Under the pieces are notes generated by a model. The model did not search any database. It was not told the DNA's origin and saw only the letters and a program-made list of their open reading frames with translations. A stretch of 5,063 nucleotides of DNA from the NCBI GenBank assembly GCA_900553545.1, contig USDP01000119.1:1-5063 (forward strand), in the 5' to 3' direction. Source of the DNA: an uncultured Eubacteriales bacterium (lineage in GTDB: Bacteria > Bacillota > Clostridia > Oscillospirales > Oscillospiraceae). Shown one piece after another: positions 1 through 5,063 of the stretch (its first letter is position 1; every line of letters begins with the position of its first letter). A program made the translations under genes and the position numbers.

Positions 1-886
1 CGCCTCCTTTGTGAGAAATGCCTGATGCGAGGTGACGAGGACGTTCGGCATCGCAATCAGCCGCACCAGCGTGTCGTCCGAGACGATCTCTCCCGAGCAG
101 TCCTCGTAAAACAAGTCGCCCTCCTCCTCGTATACATCCAGGCACGCTGCGCCGACCTTGTGGCTTTTCAGTCCCTCGATCAGCGCCTCTGTGTCCACCA
201 ACCCGCCGCGCGACGTGTTCACGAGCACAGCCCCGTCCTTCATCTGCACGATGGCCGCCGCACCGATCATGTGCCGCGTCTCATCCGTGAGCGGGCAGTG
301 CAGAGAGATCACGTCCGCCTGTCGCAGCAGCTCCGGCAGCTCCACATAGTCAAGGCCGCTGTCCGGGTTTGGGAATTTGTCGTATGCCAGCACCCGCATC
401 CCAAAGCCGGTGCAGATCTGCGCAAAAATGCGGCCGATCTTGCCCATGCCAACGACACCGGCGGTCTTGCCGTGCAGATCAAAGCCCGTGAGCCCCGACA
501 GGCTGAAATTGAAATCGCGTGTGCGGAGATAGGCCCGGTTCGTGTGCCGGTTGACCGTCAGCAGCAGCGCCATCGCGTGCTCCGCCACCGCATAGGGCGA
601 GTATGCCGGGACGCGGAAGACGTGAAGTTTTCCAAAGCAGGCCCGGACGTCCACATTGTTGAAGCCCGCGCACCGCAGCGCAATGACCCGGACGCCGAGC
701 CGATAGAGCGCATCCACAACGGCGGCGTTTACCGTGTCGTTGACGAACACGCACGCGCCGTCAAAGCCGCGCGCCAGCTGCACAGTGTCCTCGCCGAGCT
801 TCGTCTCAAAATACTGGATCTCAATGCCAGTCCCGGCGGCATGCGCGTCAAATCCGGGCTTGTCATAGGGTTTTGCGAAGTTTCAT
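1..886 (-). CDS. ldhA: D-lactate dehydrogenase (LdhA-type D-2-hydroxyacid dehydrogenase), 3' end cut by window edge, frame break just after the start codon
   Basis: Cytoplasmic NADH-dependent enzyme reducing pyruvate to D-lactate, a fermentative NAD+ regeneration step. The frame is open from 879 to the left edge (293 codons). Seen in order: KPYDKPGFD near the N-terminus, RCAGFNNVD, the NAD-binding GMGKIG within GKTAGVVGMGKIG (about 462-420), HCPLTDET, the substrate Arg in NTSRGGLVD, the Glu in LDVYEEE and the catalytic His in TSHQAFLT. The segment RTRDFNFSLSGLTGF and the HQAFLT end resemble E. coli LdhA more than VanH. About 30 C-terminal residues lie beyond the edge. Start chosen: ATG at 886-884 behind GGAGGTG (898-892). 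From that ATG only MKLRKTL is read before TGA (865-863); the family sequence FAKPYDKPGFD continues in a shifted frame from 879. An in-frame stop precedes 879, so an indel near 880 is required. The next in-frame start, GTG at 783-781, would lose the conserved N-terminus. The gene lies 55 bases after the DUF368 gene, same strand, probably one transcript. Confidence 0.88.
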
Positions 887-891
887 TGCTG

Positions 892-898
892 CACCTCC
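892..898 (-). promoter_or_regulatory. ribosome binding site of ldhA
   Basis: The minus strand reads GGAGGTG, with seven bases between GGAGG and the ATG at 886-884. This strong site fixes the ldhA start even though the frame from that ATG breaks after seven codons. It argues that the true start is here and that the frame error lies just downstream. Confidence 0.75.
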
Positions 899-941
899 AT
901 GACTTTTATGGCACGGGCAGCCATGTTTTATACAGGTGCAG

Positions 942-1785
942 TCAAGCGTTCTTTTCCATAAAACGAACGGGATGCTGCGCCGTCCATTTGCGGAGCAGCT
1001 CCAGCCCCAGCAGGATGGCGACGCCCAGTGCAAAGCCGGGGAGATCAAAGGTCTCGAAGCTGACGGGCGGCTGCGGCGCCTCCAGCCCGGCGGGACCCAT
1101 GACAATCGCATAGAGCGAACCGGCCATCAGACCGAGAATCAGCCAAACCATCTGGCTGCGATATTTGCGGAGCGCGGCGCGAATCGCGTGAATGGAAAGC
1201 CCAACGCCTGCGATCACCCCCCAGCCCCAGCGCACAGAGTCCCGGAAACACGGAAAAATCAAATCCAAGGAACGCCCTGATGGCCTGAATGGCCGGGAGA
1301 TAGACGCCCGCGATGAGCAGAATCGTCGAACCGGAGATCCCAGGCAGCACCATCGCCGTGATCGCCACCGCGCCGGAGAGGAAAATGTAGCCCAGCATCC
1401 AGACTGGCGCGCCCGCAAAGCGGATGGCCACGCCAACTGTATTCGCGCGGAGCAGCGTCAGCAGCACGACGAGCAGCAGCCCAAGCAGCGCGAACGGCGC
1501 GTACCGCTCCTGCCCGCGCAGGGATTTTTTCTCCGCGCGGAGCACGAACGGAAACGAGGCCAGCGTCAGCACGCACGCCCCCATTCCGAAGATCCAGCCG
1601 AGGCCGAGCTTCAAAAGATAGATGATCGCCGATTTTCGCGCGTCCGCGTCCTTTCCAAACAGGCTGTGTAGCGCGTTGAGGAAGCGATCATAAAAACCGA
1701 GGATGAACGCGATCGTCCCGCCGGACACACCGGGGACGCTGTCAGCCAGCGCCATGCAAAATCCATGAATGGCTGTTAAAATCAT
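942..1785 (-). pseudogene. DUF368 / PopT-family membrane protein, likely undecaprenyl phosphate translocase, interrupted by a frameshift in a G6 run
   Basis: Multi-spanning membrane protein of the DUF368 family, whose studied members (PopT) help return undecaprenyl phosphate from the outer to the inner face of the membrane for reuse in wall and polysaccharide synthesis. The two family hallmarks are visible as an internal repeat: PGVSGGT at residues 18-24 (in ADSVPGVSGGTIAFILGFY) and PGISGST at 148-154 (in LPGISGSTILLIAGVY). Start is ATG 1785-1783 with AGGAG at 1797-1793; it overlaps the flippase stop as ATGA, so the two are translationally coupled. Residues 1-189 are read in one frame. At the G6 run (1222-1217) the protein continues in another frame, through VIAGVGLSIHAIRAALRKYRSQMVWLILGLMAG to the TGA at 944-942. 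Removing one G gives a continuous 280-residue protein, normal for the family. As written, translation would leave the family sequence after residue 189. Sequencing error, slippage or true decay are all possible. Confidence 0.85.
1217..1222 (-). other. G6 homopolymer at the DUF368 frame break
   Basis: The minus strand reads CTGGGGGGTGATCGC. With six Gs the frame gives LGGDRRR, unlike the family; with five Gs it gives LGVIAGVG, joining the two halves of the protein. The lesion is therefore placed precisely at this run. Confidence 0.8.
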
Positions 1786-1792
1786 ACAGATT

Positions 1793-1797
1793 CTCCT
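1793..1797 (-). promoter_or_regulatory. ribosome binding site of the DUF368 gene
   Basis: AGGAG on the minus strand, seven bases before ATG 1785-1783 and inside the last codons of the flippase gene. It supports starting the DUF368 protein here rather than at the far upstream start of the longer open frame, which reads flippase DNA out of frame. Confidence 0.7.
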
Positions 1798-1886
1798 TTC
1801 CGGCGCGCGCCGAAGAGTTTTTTCGCTGTGAGAAGCAGCGGCTTTGCGTTCAGGATCAGCAGCAGGAACACGAGCGGGGCCTGTGC

Positions 1887-1922
1887 GGGAAACCAGCAGG
1901 AAGCCCAGCGGGGAAACCAGCG
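1887..1922 (-). repeat. three imperfect 12-bp tandem units inside the flippase gene
   Basis: Read on the minus strand, the units are CGCTGGTTTCCC (1922-1911), CGCTGGGCTTCC (1910-1899) and TGCTGGTTTCCC (1898-1887). They are in frame and encode RWFP-RWAS-CWFP in a late hydrophobic region of the flippase. The 12-bp period keeps the reading frame, as expected of a small tandem duplication that has diverged. Confidence 0.65.
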
Positions 1923-2316
1923 GGATATGAGCGGGAACGCGAGCAGGGCCTGAGCGGAGAGCAGTCCCGCGTCCAACGTCACAATTGGCACGGCGAGCGG
2001 GAACGGCAGCAGCCGCCGTATGCTGACAGCACGGACAAAAAATACCAAAATATAGCTCGCCAGCGTGGCCAGCGCCGCGCCCATCACGCCGATGCGCGGG
2101 ATGAGGATTAGAGTGAGTATCACATTGCTGCCCGCGCCGAGCAGCACCGTCCAGAAGGACAGGCTGCTCTTTTTCAAAACGACGTAGACGCTGCTTAAAA
2201 ACGTAGAAAATGCGGCAAAAACCATCGCCAGGCACAAAACCGGGACAAATTGCCACGCATCAAAGTATTCTTCCTCGGCCGGCAGCCGCACCAGAAGCCG
2301 TGAGAACGCGATGACG

Positions 2317-2319
2317 CCC
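2317..2319 (-). other. position of the flippase frame break
   Basis: GTCGGGCGTCATC on the minus strand reads V-G-R-H in the upstream frame. Dropping one G gives V-G-V-I-A-F-S-R-L-L-V-R-L-P, which joins the N-terminal and C-terminal flippase halves without a gap. The break can be placed within a few bases of the GGG. Confidence 0.7.
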
Positions 2320-3229
2320 GACGCACTTCAATACCATCCCGGCGACAAACGTCCGCCAGACCGAGGCGTAGAATTGCAGGTGCGCCGCTTCGCCCTTCTG
2401 CCGCTCCGTGACGGCGGAGAAAAGCCACGCCTCCATGAAAACGGAGGATAAAACAGTTAAAATCGTCGGCGGCTTGGCCGCGACGGCATAAATGCCATTG
2501 GCGGCATTTCCCAGCCAGACCGTGATCATGTAGCGGTCGGAAACGCTGGTGATCCACCAGAACGTCGCCGTCGGGATGAAGGGCACGCAGTATTTTAGCA
2601 TCCTGGAAAGTGTGCCTTTTTCGGGCTTTTTAAGAGATTTCCAGAGCTTTGCGCGGAGAACGAGATAGCCGGTGGTCAGGACGTCGGCGGCGACGGCGGA
2701 CAGGACGTAGCCGGTTACGCCGAGGCGCAAGACGGCCAGAAACAGGATGTTCAGGCCGATGACGAGGGCCGTGTTGATCAGGCCCTGCACGGCGAAGCAC
2801 GTCATATCGCCCTTCGCCCGGATATACTGCGCAGCCAGCGTGTGGAAATTTGAGGCAATGATAAAAGCCGCGATGAGCCACGCGCCTTCCAGCGCCGCGT
2901 CTGCAAGCAGCGCAAGCACGACCGCCAGCGCGCCCCCGGCCAGCACCACGAAAAGACCCGCCGTAAACACGCCCGCCGCGTCCTCAGTCTCATCCATCAC
3001 GAAGCGGAACACCGCGTCCGTGATGCCGAGCGACAGCAATGGGATCAGCAGATTCGCCGTCTGCGTGATGAGATCCGCCGTGCCATAGTCGGCGGGAGAG
3101 AGGTGCTCGGTGTAAAACCGCACCATGAGGAACACGAGGACTCTTGAGCCGAATGTGCCGAGGCCCAGCTTCACCGTGTTGCCCGCCAATGTCTGATATT
3201 TGTTTCGCATAACACCACTATTCCAAACA

Positions 3230-3275
3230 AAAAGCGTCTTCTATCATGAACAGGATCATGATAGAAGACGCTTTT
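3230..3275. terminator. perfect 20-bp inverted repeat, terminator-like hairpin
   Basis: Arm 3230-3249 is exactly complementary to arm 3256-3275, with a six-base loop ACAGGA. The outer four bases are A on the left and T on the right, so either RNA would end in a U tract. The minus-strand version is better (GCTTTTTGTTTGG). It sits only 20 bases before the flippase ATG and between two divergent features, so it terminates no gene visible here. It may be the terminator of a lost upstream minus-strand gene, a block against readthrough into the flippase, or a leader hairpin. A weak minus-strand -10-like TATAGT (3286-3281) would start RNA almost at the hairpin; no convincing -35 goes with it. Confidence 0.65.
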
Positions 3276-3287
3276 AACGTACTATAA

Positions 3288-3878
3288 AATCAGATTGAAA
3301 CAGAACTTAAACTGCGCCCTGCGCCGCCGCCCACGTGGCGCACGCCACAGTTTTTGCAGACCGCGCCGTTGCAAGGGCGCGAGAAGGGGAAAGCGACGCA
3401 CCTTTTTATGCAGTTCGCGCGCTATGAAGCCTGCATAGCGGAAGAACCGCTCCGCGCGGAGCTGGCGCGTTTGCAGGACGAGTGGTTTTTGACGCCGCGT
3501 CAGGCCGAGGCCGTTGATCTTGCGCATGTTCTGCGCCTGTTTGCCTCGCCGCTCGGCGCGCGCATCTTATCCGCAAGGGCGCTCCGGCGTGAGTTCAAAT
3601 TCTCCATTCTGACCGACGCGGCGGACTATGACCCGGCGGCAGCCGGGGAAGAGGTGCTGCTGCAGGGCGTGGTGGACTGCTTCTGGGACGAGCCGGAGGG
3701 GCTGGTCATCCTCGACTTCAAGACCGACCGCATCCACGGCGACCTCGACGCGAAGGCCGCGCGCTACGCGCCGCAGCTGGCGGCCTATGCCGCCGCACTC
3801 TCGCGCATTTTCCAGAGACCGGTCAAGGAAACGCTGCTCTATTTCTTCGATTGTGACGCTGCCGTTCATCCGGAATGA
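3288..3878 (+). pseudogene. addA: addA remnant: C-terminal nuclease domain of ATP-dependent helicase/nuclease subunit A
   Basis: AddA is the helicase-nuclease subunit of AddAB, which processes DNA double-strand breaks for recombination. Only about the last 197 residues of the usual 1100-1200 are present. An in-frame stop (TAA 3285-3287) lies directly before the homologous sequence, which opens with IETELKLRP, like the TELK segment of AddA. The PD-(D/E)xK nuclease motifs are all visible: His in KATHLFMQF (3399-3401), Asp in GVVDCF (3675-3677), Asp and Lys in DFKTD (3714-3722), and Gln and Tyr in QLAAYAAAL (3774, 3786). The end LLYFFDCDAAVHPE looks native. No ATG precedes the domain in frame; TTG 3354 and ATG 3408 have no convincing ribosome site. 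Upstream there are only 77 bases before the divergent flippase gene, so the helicase part is absent rather than frameshifted. Inference: a deletion/rearrangement remnant or an assembly join, probably not expressed. Confidence 0.85.
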
Positions 3879-3885
3879 TGCTGTA

Positions 3886-3906
3886 GGGGCGGCCATTTGC
3901 CACCCC
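3886..3906. repeat. imperfect GGGG...CCCC hairpin behind the addA remnant
   Basis: GGGGCGGC and GCCACCCC pair around the loop CATTT with one C-A mismatch. It starts eight bases after the addA stop codon. No U tract follows, so it is a poor intrinsic terminator by itself. From memory it resembles the 'TGTAGGGGCG...CGCCC' palindromic intergenic elements scattered in gut Clostridia genomes; this recognition is unverified. Confidence 0.45.
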
Positions 3907-3951
3907 GGCATGCAAAGTCCCAGATTTTACAAAAAAATAATTGTTCAGCAG

Positions 3952-3980
3952 TTGATTTTTGAAAATACAGGTGCTAAAAT
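3952..3980 (+). promoter_or_regulatory. sigma-A promoter of the surface-protein gene
   Basis: -35 TTGATT (3952-3957), 17-base spacer, -10 TAAAAT (3975-3980) preceded by TGC, an extended -10. Transcription would start near 3987, leaving a leader of roughly 80 bases that carries two hairpins. The surrounding DNA is AT-rich against a GC-rich background, which supports a real promoter. Confidence 0.7.
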
Positions 3981-3992
3981 GCAAGTATAAAT

Positions 3993-4012
3993 CGAAGCGG
4001 CATGCCGCTTCG
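3993..4012 (+). promoter_or_regulatory. perfect 20-bp palindrome, first leader hairpin
   Basis: CGAAGCGG and CCGCTTCG flank the tetranucleotide CATG, giving an 8-bp stem with a four-base loop in RNA, or a fully two-fold symmetric 20-bp DNA site. It lies about 6 to 26 bases after the predicted transcription start. It could stabilise the mRNA 5' end or be an operator; the sequence does not decide. Confidence 0.55.
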
Positions 4013-4037
4013 CATACCTCTGCTCCGCAGAGGTATG
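4013..4037 (+). promoter_or_regulatory. second leader hairpin, 11-bp perfect stem
   Basis: CATACCTCTGC pairs with GCAGAGGTATG around the loop TCC. It directly abuts the preceding palindrome with no spacer. The following bases (ATGAGATTTG) are not a U tract, so it is not a standard terminator. It ends 16 bases before the ribosome site and leaves that site unpaired. Confidence 0.55.
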
Positions 4038-4053
4038 ATGAGATTTGAAGAAT

Positions 4054-4060
4054 GGAGGAA
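4054..4060 (+). promoter_or_regulatory. ribosome binding site of the surface-protein gene
   Basis: GGAGGAA, with ten bases between GGAGG and the ATG at 4069. Spacing is slightly long but the core is strong, and the ATG is followed immediately by a typical signal peptide, so the start is well supported. Confidence 0.75.
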
Positions 4061-4068
4061 ATCTAAAA

Positions 4069-5063
4069 ATGAAACGTAAAATTTTAACGCTTTTGCTTGC
4101 GCTGGCGTTGGTTTTGACCATGCTGCCGATGACAGCGCTGGCAGCAGAGGGCAATGTGGCCGAAGTCAACGGTCAAGGCTATTCGACCCTGCAGGCTGCG
4201 ATCAACGCGGTGCAGACTGCTGGGACGGTCAAGCTGCTTGAAAATGTCACGGAAAGCGTGACCATTCCGGCTGGCGCAACCATTACGCTTGACCTCAATG
4301 GCAAGACGCTGGTCAACAGCGCGGTTGCACAGGACAATACGGTCCCGGATGGTGAGCGTAAGCACACTATCACCAATAACGGCACGCTGACGATTGAAGA
4401 TAGTGTCGGCGGCGGTGTTGTGGATAATGTGAGCCATGGCCGTGCTGCGATCTATAACAACGGCACGATCGCTGAGATCAAGGGCGGCAAATTTACCCGC
4501 AGCGTGGACAACAGCACGGATGCGACGAGCGCCAAGGGGAATAGCTGGTACGTGGTCTTTAATGCTGAAAGCGGAAGCATTGAGAAAATCTCTGGCGGCG
4601 AGTTCTTGGCGGTTGGTAATTTTTCATCTCTGTTCCGCAACAGCGGCATGATCGGAGAAATCAGCGGCGGCACGTTTACGCAGAATGGATTCATTGCGTT
4701 CAAGAATGAGGGCACTGTGAACAAAATCAGCGGTGGGACATTCTCGTCCAGAGATGAATCCTGCATTCAGAACTGGGGCACCATTGGTGAGATTTGCGGC
4801 GGCACCATCACGGCTGGCAGACTCGGCATTTGGAATTTCAGCTCTGACGAATATGTATCTCCCGGCAAGGTCGGTGTAATCTCCGGAGGCAGCATCAGTG
4901 GTACGACCGCGGCGATCCGCCTGACGGATTATGACAAAACATACGGTTCTCAAGCGTCTGTAACGAATCAAGCGTCAGCATCTATCACCGGCGGCAGCTT
5001 CTCTGGCGAACTTCAAATCGGGAAAAACACAAAGCTGTCTGTCAGCGGCGGTACATTTGATCA
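4069..5063 (+). CDS. secreted repeat protein, probable beta-helix surface protein or adhesin (partial, C-terminus beyond window)
   Basis: No specific family name can be given. The 331 visible codons begin with a Sec signal peptide: basic KRK at residues 2-4, hydrophobic core ILTLLLALALVLTML, and an ALA site (residues 23-25) suited to signal peptidase I. Residues 38-81 (YSTLQAAINAVQTAGTVKLL... and TITLDLNGKTL) form the entry module common to large clostridial and bifidobacterial surface proteins. From about 130 onward a short unit recurs, N-x-G-T-[IV]-x-[EK]-I-[SKC]-G-G-[TEK]-[FI]. GG-centred copies start at residues 138, 175, 199, 221, 243, 272, 307 and 326, spaced 19-37 residues, as expected of right-handed beta-helix coils. 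Only one Cys pair candidate is seen (C232, C243). The wall anchor, if any (LPXTG, SLH or similar), lies off the edge. It has its own promoter, a two-hairpin leader and an unbroken frame. Role inferred: cell-surface adhesion or glycan contact; catalysis cannot be excluded. Confidence 0.85.
   Translation, partial: MKRKILTLLLALALVLTMLPMTALAAEGNVAEVNGQGYSTLQAAINAVQTAGTVKLLENVTESVTIPAGATITLDLNGKTLVNSAVAQDNTVPDGERKHTITNNGTLTIEDSVGGGVVDNVSHGRAAIYNNGTIAEIKGGKFTRSVDNSTDATSAKGNSWYVVFNAESGSIEKISGGEFLAVGNFSSLFRNSGMIGEISGGTFTQNGFIAFKNEGTVNKISGGTFSSRDESCIQNWGTIGEICGGTITAGRLGIWNFSSDEYVSPGKVGVISGGSISGTTAAIRLTDYDKTYGSQASVTNQASASITGGSFSGELQIGKNTKLSVSGGTFD
4480..5058 (+). repeat. region of [SKTC]GG[TESK][FI] repeats in the surface protein
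   Basis: Eight degenerate copies are encoded, at about 4480, 4591, 4663, 4729, 4795, 4882, 4987 and 5044. Four are preceded by an N-x-G-[TM]-[IV] turn (NNGTI, NSGMI, NEGTV, NWGTI). Conservation is at the protein level; codons differ between copies (for example GGCGGC versus GGTGGG), so this is not a recent DNA duplication. Confidence 0.75.

Larger units (their letters stand above)
1782..3210 (-). pseudogene. Wzx-like oligosaccharide flippase (MATE/MOP superfamily polysaccharide exporter), interrupted by a frameshift
   Basis: Integral membrane protein expected to flip undecaprenyl-diphosphate-linked oligosaccharide units to the outer face for capsule, teichoic-type or exopolysaccharide assembly. 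The N-terminal part has typical features: GTFGSRVLVFLMVRFYTEHLSPADYGTADL (residues about 18-47), hydrophobic spans at about 84-103, 110-120, 143-163 and 167-184, and the conserved central segment VPFIPTATFWWITSVSDRYMI (about 209-229) followed by AANGIYAVAAKPPTIL. Start is ATG 3210-3208; its Shine-Dalgarno is weak (AGTGGTGTT). At residue 298, in GGG 2319-2317, the frame breaks; dropping one G gives KCVGVIAFSRLLVRLPAEE and continues to TGA 1784-1782, for a restored length of about 475 residues, normal for the family. The C-terminal half holds further hydrophobic spans and a basic tail. The substrate cannot be told from sequence, and no glycosyltransferase genes are in view. Overlap with the DUF368 gene suggests a shared operon. 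Confidence 0.87.

Noticed and set aside
1..886. VanH-type dehydrogenase of a vancomycin-resistance cluster
   Set aside because: The motifs (RCAGFNNVD, GLTGF, HQAFLT) match LdhA better than VanH, and no ligase or VanX-like gene is adjacent.
863..1111. Small minus-strand protein ending in MKLRKTL
   Set aside because: It reads DUF368 DNA out of frame and ends in the frameshifted start of ldhA; no family resemblance.
25..1113. Long plus-strand open frame of 362 codons
   Set aside because: It is antisense to ldhA and the DUF368 3' end. Its product is Arg/His-rich with no recognisable domain, while the minus strand reads an excellent LdhA. It is an effect of high GC.
1045..2256. Apparent 403-residue minus-strand fusion protein
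   Set aside because: The first part reads the flippase gene out of frame; the real DUF368 start is ATG 1785 with its own ribosome site, and the last part after 1222 is also out of frame.
3628..3990. Plus-strand open frame of 120 codons overlapping the addA remnant
   Set aside because: The product is a low-complexity Arg/Ser/Thr stretch in the +2 frame of the nuclease domain, typical of a shadow frame.
3979..3990. Short leader peptide MQV
   Set aside because: Its ATG overlaps the predicted -10 box, so it lies before the transcription start, and no ribosome site precedes it.
4084..4971. Minus-strand open frames opposite the surface protein
   Set aside because: They lack ribosome sites and domains; the plus strand has a signal peptide, a promoter and repeats in one unbroken frame.
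4480..5058. CRISPR array or recent tandem DNA repeat
   Set aside because: The repetition is at protein level only; spacing and codons vary, and there are no identical direct repeats with uniform spacers.

Overview
The window looks like chromosomal DNA of a GC-rich Gram-positive anaerobe, most likely a gut Clostridia of the Oscillospiraceae type. This rests on protein flavour (LdhA-like D-lactate dehydrogenase, AddA rather than RecB, a secreted 'SGGTF'-repeat surface protein), strong GGAGG ribosome sites and high GC. The lineage is an inference; no rRNA or other marker is present.

Left part (1-3210), minus strand: three genes in one direction, read right to left. They are a Wzx/MATE-type lipid-linked oligosaccharide flippase (3210-1782), a DUF368/PopT-family membrane protein (1785-942) that overlaps the flippase stop by 4 bases, and an LdhA-type D-lactate dehydrogenase (886 to the left edge, C-terminus cut off). 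The first two fit one pathway: the flippase exports undecaprenyl-linked glycans, and DUF368 proteins are implicated in returning undecaprenyl phosphate across the membrane. Each of the three genes carries one frame break: near 2317-2319, in a G6 run at 1217-1222, and around 880 just after the ldhA start. Either the locus is decaying or the sequence has indel errors; the window alone cannot decide.

Middle (3211-4068): a perfect 20-bp inverted repeat (3230-3275) sits just upstream of the flippase. Next to it is a plus-strand remnant of addA (3288-3878), the intact C-terminal nuclease domain with its native end but without the roughly thousand-residue helicase part. This marks a rearrangement breakpoint or an assembly join. 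Then come a small imperfect hairpin (3886-3906), a good sigma-A promoter (3952-3980, 17-bp spacer, extended -10) and two adjoining perfect hairpins in the 5' leader (3993-4037).

Right part (4069 to the right edge), plus strand: the first 331 codons of an exported protein with a clear signal peptide and repeated N-x-G-T-[IV]...I-S-G-G-[TES]-[FI] units, probably a parallel beta-helix surface protein or adhesin. It runs off the window. Its base composition is visibly less GC-rich than the left operon, and its frame is unbroken.

I found no tRNA, rRNA, CRISPR array, transposase or phage gene, and no clear case for an undescribed multi-gene system.
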